64,000 nucleotides of DNA, taken from positions 62,001 to 126,000 of the IMG/VR virus record IMGVR_UViG_3300033145_003080; one strand, 5' to 3'. Positions 1-7,690 of this stretch are shown here, in pieces. The position numbers and the translations under genes are program-made. This DNA comes from a virus. The notes below the pieces were generated by a model. It was not told the DNA's origin. It was given only the letters and a program-made list of their open reading frames with translations, and ran no database searches. Position 1 is the first letter of the stretch, and each line of letters begins with the position of its first letter.

Positions 1-20
1 CAACCTCCATTTAATATAGG

Positions 21-626
21 TCATTTTAAATTAAGTTTTTTTATAACTTCTCTGCTAAATAGATTTAGATAAAAGTAGAACTCCCACTCTTCTTCGTAAT
101 GGAAAACAAAATTCACATCACATCTTTCACAAATAGTAATACCATTTGTAGGTTCTAACCTTAGATCTGGATACAATGAGAATTTTTTAATATGGTGAGC
201 TCTTAATCTTCCACCTTTATCTCCACAAATTTGACAAACAAAATCATCTCTTATAAAAATGTCTTTTCTCCAATTAAAATAATCAGAACTTTTCCTAATC
301 CTCTCGTTTATTGTAGTTATTCCTCTAAAATTCCAAGGAATAGTACCTTTCCGCGACGGTGGAACTATTCCAAGCCTTTTATTTCTTTCTGATATTTCCT
401 TACGATGTTTATCGGTAATTTTATATTCTTTTTTAGCTTTCATAAAAGTTTCAAAATTTTTTGGCATCTTGCCTTTTTTAGCTTCACTTTTACTCCTAAG
501 AATATCTCTACAGTATTTAATCATAGTTCTTTGGCACACATTCTCTATAAAGCAAGTTTCTCTAACTGTTAAGCCACTTAAATATGTATTTCTCATTGAT
601 TTAATTTTATCTTTTTTCAACATCAT
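21..626 (-). CDS. Free-standing HNH homing-type endonuclease
   Basis: A 201-residue protein. Seen: an N-terminal helix-turn-helix-like stretch (about residues 17-45), a basic middle resembling NUMOD3-type DNA-binding motifs (about 78-105), then a zinc-braced HNH nuclease: CxxC at 131-134, the HH pair at 144-145, N161, a second CxxC at 166-169 and H176. This is the standard layout of phage HNH homing nucleases, which nick or cut DNA to spread their own gene. Two adjacent ATGs are possible starts. It lies at the window edge, 32 bases downstream of the next minus-strand gene, and stops with TGA. No disrupted host gene or intron is visible around it, so it is called free-standing. The HNH assignment is secure; the target is unknown. 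Confidence 0.85.
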   Translation of the reverse strand: MMLKKDKIKSMRNTYLSGLTVRETCFIENVCQRTMIKYCRDILRSKSEAKKGKMPKNFETFMKAKKEYKITDKHRKEISERNKRLGIVPPSRKGTIPWNFRGITTINERIRKSSDYFNWRKDIFIRDDFVCQICGDKGGRLRAHHIKKFSLYPDLRLEPTNGITICERCDVNFVFHYEEEWEFYFYLNLFSREVIKKLNLK

Positions 627-658
627 AATAAAAGCCTTATTTTGCTTAAAAGATTAAA

Positions 659-1522
659 TTATAATTCCGGTAAGTAAATCATATCCCGATCCCAAGCGCC
701 TAAAATGTGATAATAGAAACCAAATGGGGATTGGACAAGAAGAATTGGATCACGACTTTCATATTTCTTACTGAAATCTTTTGCATTAGCTATAACGTAG
801 AATCGGGGCTTCTTATCACACAAAGCGACGACAGCATCGCTATAGCCAATCATAATCCTTGCAGCATCATCAGGCAGTTCAGGAACGAAGATGTCTGCTG
901 GATGAAACTCAAGATGGATATATTTTTCAGTAAGTGTGTGAATATTTGCTTCATTCGTAGTATCCCGCTGTTCGAAGAACGTTTTGAATGTCATCTTTTT
1001 ATCTGGCTCATACTCATACTCGTCAAAACACTTCTTACGATTTTTGAGACAGAGAAGTAAGCCTTTAATATCACGTTCGGCACCACTATTTTGTATAAAA
1101 TCTTTCTTCGCTTCCAGAATGTGAATTTTATCATCAATCTCGTTAAGCGACCAGTTTGTTGGTGAGCGTTGCAGCTCTCCGATGACATCGATCGGCTTTA
1201 CTGATATGGCCCGTTTTGGGGTTTCTGCTGCAGGTGGCATACCACTTGAATCACCATTAACCCAGGCAGTAGATTCACGAGGAGTACCGACGAGAACATT
1301 GCCACCAAACTGATCCCCATTAAAACTGATCATATAATTATCATACATTTGACCCTCTGAACTCATTGGAACACCAGCCATCGCAACGGCGCCCCTCTTA
1401 TCAAGCTCAACGATTTTATCTGATGTTTTATTAAGGATCTTTTGGAAATGTAGAAATACAAAAAGTATAAAAACCAATAAAATTACAAGTGCAAATGCAA
1501 TACTGCCGATAACAACATCCAC
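659..1522 (-). CDS. Membrane-anchored protein of unknown function
   Basis: A 287-residue protein with one N-terminal transmembrane helix (about residues 5-27, very rich in V, I, L, F) followed by a basic/polar segment and a soluble remainder. The start is GTG at 1522, chosen because AGGAGG lies about six bases upstream. The soluble part has no motif I recognise; a central segment (about 115-155) looks helical and charged. Predicted topology is a short outside or periplasmic N-terminus with the bulk in the cytoplasm, but orientation is inference. It belongs to the minus-strand group of small accessory genes and is followed by the HNH gene. Confidence 0.7.
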   Translation of the reverse strand: MDVVIGSIAFALVILLVFILFVFLHFQKILNKTSDKIVELDKRGAVAMAGVPMSSEGQMYDNYMISFNGDQFGGNVLVGTPRESTAWVNGDSSGMPPAAETPKRAISVKPIDVIGELQRSPTNWSLNEIDDKIHILEAKKDFIQNSGAERDIKGLLLCLKNRKKCFDEYEYEPDKKMTFKTFFEQRDTTNEANIHTLTEKYIHLEFHPADIFVPELPDDAARIMIGYSDAVVALCDKKPRFYVIANAKDFSKKYESRDPILLVQSPFGFYYHILGAWDRDMIYLPEL

Positions 1523-1579
1523 AATTACCTCCTTTTAGTTAATAAAAATCCACAGATTAGAATGGCGTCTCATCCGGTT

Positions 1580-2068
1580 CTATTCTTCTTCTGTAGACTG
1601 TGAAAATATTGTTTTAAAATTATGCTTTACATACTCCCTGATTTCAGCTGATATCTTTTTCGTGGGAACCTGACTTCCTTTACATGGAAAAAAGGGCAAT
1701 CGTTTTATATCTGTAAAACAGATTGATTGAGGTTTAGCACAGCTTGTACTCATTTCGGGGCCATGGCCATATTGAAAGTATTTCTTATCTTCTTCAGGCA
1801 TTATTTGATTAGTAGGACCGACAATCTCAGTTTTGGCAATACCAACAATACCACCTTTTGGAAGTTTAGTGATATCTATATTCAGTTTTTTATCAATCAT
1901 CCATGGAAGCATGAACCAATCTGGCCATGCTTTTTTGGGAGAATGTAATAAAACCCAATCACCGGGTTTCGGCAAGTGAACGTGCCAGCTCCTTGTTTTC
2001 GTCCTGATATAACCTCTCAGGAGCGCTTCTGACCATGGTTGGCTATTTGACATTAACCATAGATACAT
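1580..2068 (-). CDS. ASCH (PUA-like) domain protein
   Basis: A 162-residue protein. The N-terminal half carries the ASCH/PUA-like signature: a short helix containing W-x-E-A-L-x-x-G, then KTRSW, then PGDWVLLHSPK, and a later GIVGIAKTEIVGP strand. ASCH domains resemble PUA RNA-binding folds and are frequent in phages; proposed roles are RNA binding or modified-nucleoside hydrolysis, none shown here. The C-terminal third (about 100-162) has two Cys and no clear motif. The start ATG overlaps the upstream stop (TAATG), which indicates translational coupling. A DUF3850 protein at 15264-15818 belongs to the same superfamily. Confidence 0.75.
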   Translation of the reverse strand: MYLWLMSNSQPWSEALLRGYIRTKTRSWHVHLPKPGDWVLLHSPKKAWPDWFMLPWMIDKKLNIDITKLPKGGIVGIAKTEIVGPTNQIMPEEDKKYFQYGHGPEMSTSCAKPQSICFTDIKRLPFFPCKGSQVPTKKISAEIREYVKHNFKTIFSQSTEEE

Positions 2069-2418
2069 TATTTACCTTGTTCTTTCTCTGGGGTTTCTTG
2101 ACATTTTTCAGACGCCTCATTTTTTCTATTATCATACTCCCAGTCTTTACGAAACACTTCCCATTCACCTTGTTCATTTTTTATAATCAAATCGCAGGGG
2201 CAAGCCACTTGGCCACCATGCGACTTATCAATCCATCCATGAAGATACATTGTGTGACCACACCTGGTACACAGTGTGTCAACAGGAATTCCAGGATGGC
2301 GAAAATATCTGACAACCTTTCCTTCTCCAGTTTTTTCCTGAAGGCCGTCACCACCCTGCATTACTGTACAACCATCTTCAGGATGGTCGCCATTTTTAAA
2401 CCATTTATGAGCTTCCAT
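2068..2418 (-). CDS. Small phage zinc-ribbon-like protein, PGDYG-type
   Basis: A 116-residue protein. The centre reads CTRCGHTMYLHGWIDK, followed by CPCDLIIKNEQGEWEVF. This matches the pattern of a very common phage small protein (CxxC...HGWID...G...VCPGDWIIkG..GE.Y), related to the Pfam PGDYG family, whose function is unknown. The CxxC pair suggests a bound zinc. Both ends are TAATG overlaps with neighbours, so it sits inside a coupled operon. The acidic C-terminal tail (about 95-116) is low complexity. Confidence 0.7.
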   Translation of the reverse strand: MEAHKWFKNGDHPEDGCTVMQGGDGLQEKTGEGKVVRYFRHPGIPVDTLCTRCGHTMYLHGWIDKSHGGQVACPCDLIIKNEQGEWEVFRKDWEYDNRKNEASEKCQETPEKEQGK

Positions 2419-2687
2419 TACGCATTTTCTCCGATCATTTCTTTTGCATGATTTAACATTTCATCTTTTTCTGCTACAATCCAATCTGGCTCGTCATCGA
2501 GGATCGCCCAACCAAATTCTTCATCAATACACGTCATTACGTGAGCTTTTAATTGATTAGATCCATCTGTCTCCCTATCAATATCAATAATTATTACCGG
2601 GTATAAATCTTTATTTTCTGATTGTGTGTAGCAATGGGATATTATAGAGTCTAAATGCCTTTCAGGATCATTAGTCTCAATCCACAT
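2418..2687 (-). CDS. Small acidic protein, unknown function
   Basis: An 89-residue acidic protein with no recognised domain. It contains a hydrophobic strand VIIIDID (about 31-37) and two tryptophans in the second half. AAAGGAGG lies just before its ATG, and the preceding gene's stop codon is directly adjacent. It overlaps the next gene by TAATG. The coding call rests on the ribosome-binding site and tight operon packing. Confidence 0.65.
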   Translation of the reverse strand: MWIETNDPERHLDSIISHCYTQSENKDLYPVIIIDIDRETDGSNQLKAHVMTCIDEEFGWAILDDEPDWIVAEKDEMLNHAKEMIGENA

Positions 2688-3032
2688 TTATGCCTCCTTT
2701 GTTATCACCATATTCCTTGGTACCGATCCAGTATCATTACACAGACCACACGGGCCAGGTTGACCATGTTTCCATTTCTCTTTTGTCCCATTACATTCGA
2801 AACATCTTTTGCGTAAGCGTAATAAAAGCCATAAATCCCAAAAGCGCCATTCATATTGACGCTTAGATGGACGTCTATTTATAACCCAAAAGAATGTAAT
2901 GCATAAATCTATAGCAAGAAACGCGGTCGTAAAACAAATGGTTCAGTAAGAATCAAGAAAATTTGAAAGTGGAGAAATTAGAAAGCCAACCTGCAAAGCG
3001 AGAACTGCGAGTAATAAGTTAAAAAAGAACAT
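2688..3032 (-). pseudogene. Small membrane/zinc protein gene interrupted by in-frame TGA
   Basis: Reading from the ATG at 3032 (AGGGA upstream, 9 bases after the lipase gene stop) gives 29 residues with a hydrophobic helix, then TGA at 2945-2943. The same frame then continues for 84 residues with no stop: a second hydrophobic helix (TICFTTAFLAIDLCITFFWV), a basic linker, a CFECNG...CGLCNDTG zinc-finger-like segment, and a stop at 2690-2688 right against the next gene. The second part has no ATG/GTG/TTG start until close to its end. The whole looks like one 114-codon gene with a nonsense codon, a readthrough gene, or a sequence error. TGA is an ordinary stop elsewhere in the window. Confidence 0.55.
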
Positions 3033-3041
3033 AACTTTTCC

Positions 3042-3761
3042 CTAACCGCGATTAAATGTAGCAACCGCCTTTTGCGTTAAATGTGATTTGATTGTTATCC
3101 CATACCACACATGGCTTCTAATAGGAAGCATTACCCATGGCCAGGGTTGTTTAATTTCGAGAACAGGGAATTCTTTTTTGTATCCCCATTGTTCGAAAGG
3201 AACTTTTGGTACGGGATCGAATTTATTTTCAACACGTAGAAAATTTATACCTTCTGTACGAACCTTCCACCTTTCATCACCATAGCAAGGTGCACCGTAA
3301 GTGATACCCATGACATTGCTGCCCCATGGATAATCTTTTGACATATCAGAAGCAAATTCTGATAAACCTATTACTATTGCCCCTCCTCTTGAATGACCGC
3401 GAAAGTCAATAGCCTTTACATTTCTCCATGCACTGACATGCGGAACAATAATATCATTCCAAATAACCTCAGCAGGCTCATAAAAACCTTGATGCCGGCC
3501 CATTCCATCCAACTCACAATCACAATTTTCTATCCAGTCTTTGATGTCGTCTGTGCCGGCAATTGAGACAAGAACTTTAATCCCACCGCTTGCATGGTCA
3601 TAGAAAGCGATATATCCACGATCGTTGCCATAGGAAAAGAAATAGCAAGCATGGGGTTTTATACCCAAAGCCTTTCTGATCAACTTTGGTTTGTCATTGG
3701 CTTTCGTAAGAAGCCAACCGTTTTGAAGCGTTTTTTTACTTACGATAAATTTTAGCATCAT
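3042..3761 (-). CDS. Class 3 (alpha/beta hydrolase) lipase
   Basis: A 239-residue protein resembling lipase class 3 (Pfam Lipase_3), which hydrolyses acyl esters. Seen in order: strand plus SIAGTDDIKDW (about 66-76, oxyanion/lid region), HQGF (90-93), the nucleophile elbow GHSRGG (Ser124), a TYGAPCYGD segment (about 154-162), N-x-x-DPVPKVP with the likely acid Asp182, and a late His (217 or 227). The triad therefore looks complete. No signal peptide is visible, so it would act in the cytoplasm, or reach the envelope by another route at lysis. The ATG overlaps the upstream stop (ATGA); two adjacent ATGs are possible starts. Confidence 0.8.
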   Translation of the reverse strand: MMLKFIVSKKTLQNGWLLTKANDKPKLIRKALGIKPHACYFFSYGNDRGYIAFYDHASGGIKVLVSIAGTDDIKDWIENCDCELDGMGRHQGFYEPAEVIWNDIIVPHVSAWRNVKAIDFRGHSRGGAIVIGLSEFASDMSKDYPWGSNVMGITYGAPCYGDERWKVRTEGINFLRVENKFDPVPKVPFEQWGYKKEFPVLEIKQPWPWVMLPIRSHVWYGITIKSHLTQKAVATFNRG

Positions 3762-4060
3762 TCCTCCTCAACAGATTCAGGATGAGAACATTTATCAGGA
3801 TGGTCTTGGCAAAATTCACAACCAATTTTGTGTTTTGCCGCCATATTTCTTATAAATTTTTCTAACTCTTCGGCAGTTTGAAATTTATTGCATACTATAA
3901 AAATCTGATTTGCAAGTTCAACTGCAAAATCGACATAGCGTTCATCAGTTGTTTTAACCAGGTGATGGTTCTTGGGACAGTAGGTGAGAGCCCCACATTC
4001 GAGAAGGAGCTGTTTGGCAAACCTCTCCTGATTCATAAATTTAGTAAAACATTCTAACAT
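3758..4060 (-). CDS. Small Cys-containing protein, unknown function
   Basis: A 100-residue protein. The start at 4060 is chosen over an upstream in-frame ATG (4150) because AGGAGGG sits seven bases before it. It holds several Cys/His residues: LECGALTYCPKNHH (about 20-33) and CEFCQDHPDKCSH near the C-terminus, which may bind zinc. It is the first gene of the leftmost minus-strand operon and lies just downstream of the promoter-like motif at 4098-4116. It overlaps the lipase start (ATGA). Confidence 0.65.
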   Translation of the reverse strand: MLECFTKFMNQERFAKQLLLECGALTYCPKNHHLVKTTDERYVDFAVELANQIFIVCNKFQTAEELEKFIRNMAAKHKIGCEFCQDHPDKCSHPESVEEE

Positions 4061-4097
4061 GCAATCCCTCCTAATAAAAATAATTACCATCATCAAA

Positions 4098-4116
4098 ATA
4101 GTTATACCACATATTT
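4098..4116 (-). promoter_or_regulatory. Conserved minus-strand promoter-like motif, copy 1
   Basis: On the minus strand the site reads AAATATGTGGTATAACTAT, an extended -10-like TGGTATAACT. About 16 bases upstream is GTGATT. Two near-identical copies lie at 19877-19895 and 20587-20605, each upstream of a minus-strand small gene. Here it lies about 40 bases upstream of the start codon of the gene beginning at 4060. Confidence 0.6.
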
Positions 4117-4211
4117 GATGAGAATCACAATTTATTTTTTTTATTTGCATTAAATTTAGACATTGACTATCTTTCTATAAGATTTCTCATAGTTAAAAAA
4201 AAGGAGGACGG

Positions 4212-5015
4212 ATGAACGATAAAGGTGAAGGGCCGGCACGCCAGTCTCGTCAAGGAATATTTGATGATAAAAAAGATGAACAGGCGCCGGGAAAAAAAAG
4301 CATTCAAGAAGGTGGGGCAACAGAGCCTAAAAAGGATATGAAAGATGTGTTTGCTCAGCAGACTGATGAAATTAAAAATAGAACCAGTAAAGCAAAAGGT
4401 GCTGATGCAGACAATTATACCGAACATGCCGTCAATCAGGTTAACAAGGCGCTAAGTGATGCTGATCAGAACCTCGAGGATATTGTAATCGATGAGAATG
4501 ATATAAAACTCGCCGAGAGAATGATATTCGATGGGTATGCTGAAACTGAAGTGTCAATGGATAACTTCCCAGATACTAAGTTTACCATTTGTTCAACAAA
4601 TGCTGAAGAACTTGGTGTGCTTGATGAGATTATATTTGATCTCATGAAAGAAAAAGAAACTGAGGATGGAATGGTTGACATTCCTCAGAATAAAGTACAA
4701 ACCTTCCGCAATGCGATGTTCATTGCTCTTGGGTATAGAGGCCGTGATGAAGAAGATCTTTGTGGTCCTGACCGGTCACGCCATCTTATACTAATCAAAA
4801 AGGCAATCAAGAGACAGGGTGACCTTACGATGGCCGGGAATGTAGAGAAGGCCGAAGCTTTGAACAAAAGCATTAAAGAAGCGGTCACAGTCAGGGCAAG
4901 GCGTATAATGCAACTTCCGACACCGTTGATTGATTTTCTTTCAGCAGAGAAGTATAAGTTTGACAAGAAAATGTTTAAAATTATGACCACAAAGGGGGTA
5001 GTCCCAAAATCCTAG
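4212..5015 (+). CDS. Tail-assembly-chaperone-like protein, short form
   Basis: A 267-residue protein read in the zero frame, with AAGGAGG before its ATG. The first 100 residues are charged and low complexity. The C-terminal part ends with LPTPLIDFLSAEKYKFDKKM, a pattern seen in phage tail-assembly chaperones and related proteins (P-x-P-L-I/V-D-x-L...Y-x-F). Close to its 3' end is an A-AAG-GGG slippery heptamer (4991-4997), after which the -1 frame stays open to 5338. A short form plus a frameshifted long form is the known arrangement of lambda G/GT-type chaperones, which coat the tape measure protein during tail assembly. The gene lies 15 kb from the tape-measure-like gene, which is unusual. 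Family assignment is inference. Confidence 0.6.
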   Translation: MNDKGEGPARQSRQGIFDDKKDEQAPGKKSIQEGGATEPKKDMKDVFAQQTDEIKNRTSKAKGADADNYTEHAVNQVNKALSDADQNLEDIVIDENDIKLAERMIFDGYAETEVSMDNFPDTKFTICSTNAEELGVLDEIIFDLMKEKETEDGMVDIPQNKVQTFRNAMFIALGYRGRDEEDLCGPDRSRHLILIKKAIKRQGDLTMAGNVEKAEALNKSIKEAVTVRARRIMQLPTPLIDFLSAEKYKFDKKMFKIMTTKGVVPKS

Positions 5016-5338
5016 GGACCGCTACAGGTGCTGCCAGGGCTTACTTTCTTTTTGTCGGTCGAGAGTTTAGATATGACTCCCTAGAAGAATCGATAGCGAT
5101 TTCTGTATTCGAGCGTGAAAGGGTGAGAAAATTCGTATCGCCACTTATATCTGCAGCCGGTCCCGATGATTTAAACAGGTTACAAATGAGGTTGCGGAGT
5201 GTATTGTTTCCGGAAGACAAATACGATGAACTTGCTCATGTCCGTAAAGCTAAAAAGCTATTTGAGAAGCTTAAGGGTGTTAAGCTCAGTATCAAACCTT
5301 TTCGTGATAATCAGGCCGGATGGAGGAGGGTTCAGTAA
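4212..5338 (+). CDS. Frameshifted long form of the chaperone-like protein
   Basis: Predicted product of a -1 shift at 4991-4997: 262 zero-frame codons followed by 113 codons in the -1 frame, about 375 residues in all. The -1 part reads like protein from its first codon (GTATGAARAYFLFVGREFRY, then a charged helical stretch and VSPLISAAGPDDLNRL). Its only in-frame start candidate is an internal GTG at 5123 without a convincing ribosome-binding site, so independent translation is less likely. By analogy with lambda GT, the extension would bridge to the tail tube. The alternative is two separate genes or a sequencing frameshift, but the perfect slippery heptamer argues against both. Confidence 0.6.
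4991..4997 (+). promoter_or_regulatory. Candidate -1 ribosomal frameshift slippery site
   Basis: The heptamer A AAG GGG fits X XXY YYZ with the zero frame reading ACA AAG GGG GTA. A 5-bp GTCCC/GGGAC stem-loop (5001-5019) starts three bases later and can extend with GTA/TAC pairing. The zero frame ends at TAG (5013-5015), 16 bases after the heptamer, while the -1 frame is open for 113 more codons with no good start of its own. Confidence 0.65.
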
Positions 5339-5514
5339 TGCATATCAAGATAACATATGTTGATTGTGACCAATTAAAAAGCGGTATTATTTATGTGTAT
5401 GGTGACTGGAATTCAATACAAAATTGTCTTTACACTTTGCCAGGATGTACTTCGGATAATATTATCAAAATGGAAAAACAGGCAATGTGTGTAGGAAGTA
5501 ATCAAACTTATTAA
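5338..5514 (+). CDS. Small protein, unknown function
   Basis: A 58-residue protein beginning MHIKITYVDCDQL. The start at 5338 forms a TAATG overlap with the frameshift-extension stop, with GGAGGAGGG just upstream. An earlier in-frame ATG at 5320 would lie inside the Shine-Dalgarno region and is less likely. No domain recognised. Its coupling to the -1 frame supports the idea that this frame is really translated. Confidence 0.6.
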   Translation: MHIKITYVDCDQLKSGIIYVYGDWNSIQNCLYTLPGCTSDNIIKMEKQAMCVGSNQTY

Positions 5515-5526
5515 AAGGGTGGCTCA

Positions 5527-5997
5527 ATGCCTAATTTAAAGAATTATACTTCATCAGTATCAGCAAGGAGCTCGATATCCCATATCGAAAATAAACTTTC
5601 TGTATACGGCGCGTCGAGCATATCAAAATGGTTCGACAGCGAACATAGGACTGCAGGTTTGTGTTTTGTTTTGGTAACCAATGGTATCGCCATGACTTAT
5701 AAAGTTCCTGCCAATGTCCTTAAAGTTGAGAAACGTTTTTTAGCTAACAGGTCACGGCCGCCAAAGACCAAAGTAGACAAAGACCGAGTGCGTGATCAGG
5801 CCGAACGGACCGCATGGAAGATTATGTCAGATTGGGTTGATATCCAACTTTCATTAATCGACGTTGACCAAGTTGAGGCATCAGAGGTTTTTCTTCCATA
5901 CATTTTCGACGGTGAATCGACTTATTATGAATATCTTAAAAAGAATAAGTTTAAAGGGATTCCGCAACTTACCCACAATCCTGTAAATAAAGCTTAA
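5527..5997 (+). CDS. Conserved phage protein of unknown function
   Basis: A 156-residue protein. Seen: LKNYTSSVSARSSISHIENK at the N-terminus, a CFVLVTNGIAMTYKVPANV segment, and RVRDQAERTAWKIMSDWVDIQLSLIDVDQVEASEVFLPYI. This order matches a widespread phage family whose hallmark is QAERVAWR-x-x-x-DW-x-x-Q-L-x-L-x-E...E-x-F-L-P-Y. The family has no established function that I can name. The ATG follows AAAGGGTGG. The next gene starts 52 bases downstream. Confidence 0.75.
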   Translation: MPNLKNYTSSVSARSSISHIENKLSVYGASSISKWFDSEHRTAGLCFVLVTNGIAMTYKVPANVLKVEKRFLANRSRPPKTKVDKDRVRDQAERTAWKIMSDWVDIQLSLIDVDQVEASEVFLPYIFDGESTYYEYLKKNKFKGIPQLTHNPVNKA

Positions 5998-6049
5998 TTG
6001 ATGTTATAGGATCGGGTAATCGGGAATAACAATATTGAGGAGATTTGTT

Positions 6050-6214
6050 ATGTGGTATGTAATTTTAAGACATCCAAAGGATAATTCCGTTATCGGTTTT
6101 ACTGAAGACGCTGACGGAAAGCCTGTGGCTCACAAGACAGACGAGTCTGCCAACGAGTCAATGGAAGACCACATGTTCGAAAAACATTATGAGCTTATAG
6201 AATTGCAGGAATAA
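6050..6214 (+). CDS. Small acidic protein, unknown function
   Basis: A 54-residue protein (MWYVILRHPKDNSVIGF...) with GAGGAG seven bases before its ATG. The sequence is acidic, with a hydrophobic first strand followed by a beta-turn-like DADGKPVAHK. No family recognised. The ribosome-binding site, position between two good genes and clean reading frame support it. Confidence 0.6.
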   Translation: MWYVILRHPKDNSVIGFTEDADGKPVAHKTDESANESMEDHMFEKHYELIELQE

Positions 6215-6235
6215 TTCAAATGATTAGGAGGTGAT

Positions 6236-7024
6236 ATGAATCCATATACTGTAATTACAGTCATGCTTGGTATGAACCGGTTTCATCAGAAGGATGCTGA
6301 CCATCCTTTCGACATGACGGCTCTTGATGGTTATAATACTATTTGGATGCCGGAGATAACCAAGGAGGAAAAATATAATTCTACTCTTTTTTATGAAGCG
6401 CTCCAGGCTACTGAGATGGTCAGACGGAAGCATGGAGAAAAAGACGATTATGTTTTTATCTTCGGAAGGGGAACAATCGGCCGAACTCAGGAAGAAAGAT
6501 TGTTCGAAGCATGGCGTAGCTGTATGCAGTATTATGGTAATGATGTACGGCATATTATTGTAGCAAAAAGTTTCGGGGTTGGCGATACGCTTACTGCTCT
6601 CAAGAAATTTAAATTTTATCACAGAAAGCCCAATATTGAAGGGCTCTTTTTAATTGACGGCTTCTTACCACCATCACGAAGGAGAAAAATTGCAAAAAAG
6701 GTTGAAGGTAATTGGAAAATTAAAATTCCTAATTATGTCAACCATTATTATAATGTTATACAGCGCACGAAAGGGACTCGCGGTGCTCGGGTTATTAATC
6801 CTAATTATAATCTTGTTGTTAGGCAAAGTTATATAGATAAAACGGGTAAATATTATTCTGAGTACAAAGGGGATTATAGAAGGCTGCTTACCGCATGCCA
6901 TTTCAATATGGAAGAGATAGTCAGTGCAATTCCATGTATACGAATACAAAATGATTTTTTAACATTAAGATTCGCTATACAAAGATTAATCGAGTGCTGT
7001 TATAAAGATAGAATTAAAAAATAA
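6236..7024 (+). CDS. Alpha/beta-hydrolase-like protein
   Basis: A 262-residue protein with a perfect AGGAGGTGAT ribosome-binding site. Seen: strand DYVFIFGRGT (71-80), then HIIVAKSFGVGDTLTAL (106-122), which looks like a nucleophile elbow (A-K-S-F-G, Ser112), then GLFLIDGF (135-142) and a late ACHFNMEEIV with candidate catalytic His221. This is the usual strand-Ser-helix / strand-Asp / His order of alpha/beta hydrolases, but the elbow is not canonical GxSxG, so activity is uncertain. No signal peptide is visible. If real, this would be the second hydrolase of this fold in the window besides the class-3 lipase. Confidence 0.5.
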   Translation: MNPYTVITVMLGMNRFHQKDADHPFDMTALDGYNTIWMPEITKEEKYNSTLFYEALQATEMVRRKHGEKDDYVFIFGRGTIGRTQEERLFEAWRSCMQYYGNDVRHIIVAKSFGVGDTLTALKKFKFYHRKPNIEGLFLIDGFLPPSRRRKIAKKVEGNWKIKIPNYVNHYYNVIQRTKGTRGARVINPNYNLVVRQSYIDKTGKYYSEYKGDYRRLLTACHFNMEEIVSAIPCIRIQNDFLTLRFAIQRLIECCYKDRIKK

Positions 7025-7170
7025 TGGCATTACGGGAAGATGAAAATTGTTCTAATTGTAAAGATGAGGATACGGATAATGATGAATACCCATGCAATCG
7101 ATGCAATCCAGTTATTCTCAACGAATGGAACCCAAAATTGGAGGAGGGTACTGATTTATGGGACATGTAG
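7024..7170 (+). CDS. Small zinc-finger-like protein
   Basis: A 48-residue acidic protein: MALREDENCSNCKDEDTD... then CNRCNP. Two CxxC pairs (about residues 9-12 and 24-27) predict one bound zinc. Its ATG overlaps the upstream stop (TAATG), and its 3' end overlaps the next gene by 13 bases. An alternative reading from 7040 in another frame gives a sequence with no protein-like pattern and was rejected. Confidence 0.65.
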   Translation: MALREDENCSNCKDEDTDNDEYPCNRCNPVILNEWNPKLEEGTDLWDM

Positions 7171-7394
7171 TATGGAGATCAATTCTTGCAATGTCCACAT
7201 TGATAGCAGTAATCATAATAGTATTTTTCAGCGGGTGTAGTTTCTGCCCGAGATATCGCATGGTATATTGTGATTCAATTGCGAGTATCGAACGTCTGCA
7301 TCTAGGATGCGAGATAATCGAGATTAAAGAACGGCGATTCCCGCCAAAATACAGGGTAAAAGTTTATTGCCCGGAAAGGAAGAAAAAGAAGTGA
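7158..7394 (+). CDS. Small lipoprotein
   Basis: A 78-residue protein with GGAGGAGGG upstream of its ATG. The N-terminus has an Arg, a hydrophobic helix (about 9-25) and a lipobox-like FFSGC with the lipidated Cys at 27; the mature part is basic, ends in a Lys run and contains three more Cys. It would be anchored in the inner or outer membrane. Small phage lipoproteins of this type include outer-membrane spanin subunits, but no partner inner spanin is visible next to it, so that is only a possibility. Confidence 0.65.
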   Translation: MGHVVWRSILAMSTLIAVIIIVFFSGCSFCPRYRMVYCDSIASIERLHLGCEIIEIKERRFPPKYRVKVYCPERKKKK

Positions 7395-7433
7395 AGAAAA
7401 AATTAATTACCTAATAGAAAGGGTGACAATTAA

Positions 7434-7634
7434 ATGAAGCAGGTAAAGATATCTGTAACTCTTTATTCAAACACAAGAACCGAACAGATAAAAATGTTCC
7501 TAAGCATTGTGGCGAGCGTTGTTCCTCTTTTGTTAACTACAAAACCAAAACATGTCGGTAGAGAAGGTGGCGGCATACAGGGCAAGCATCATCGTAAAGA
7601 AGAAGCATACTGGACTGTGGAAAGAGAGGCATAA
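7434..7634 (+). CDS. Small basic protein, unknown function
   Basis: A 66-residue protein starting MKQVKISVTLYSNTRTEQIK, with AAAGGGTG upstream. It has a hydrophobic segment FLSIVASVVPLLL (about 23-35) and a basic Gly/His-rich tail. No family recognised. A 15-codon open frame that overlaps its stop (TAATG at 7632-7636) is too short to call. Confidence 0.55.
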   Translation: MKQVKISVTLYSNTRTEQIKMFLSIVASVVPLLLTTKPKHVGREGGGIQGKHHRKEEAYWTVEREA

Positions 7635-7690
7635 TGTTATCAAGCAATTGTAAGTTGTCTTCGATACCCTATAGAAATTGAGGATCAATT

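Noticed and set aside
2688-3032. Idea that TGA is recoded to an amino acid throughout the genome
   Set aside because: TGA is the normal stop of other genes (for example at 11146-11148 and 21-23), so any readthrough is local.
4163-4193. TTGACT with CATAGT as promoter for the 4212 gene
   Set aside because: Spacer is 19 bases and the -10 is poor; not strong enough to list, although some promoter is expected here.
7040-7240. 66-codon plus-strand frame
   Set aside because: The overlapping frame 7024-7170 has TAATG coupling and two CxxC pairs, and 7158-7394 has a lipobox; this frame has neither.
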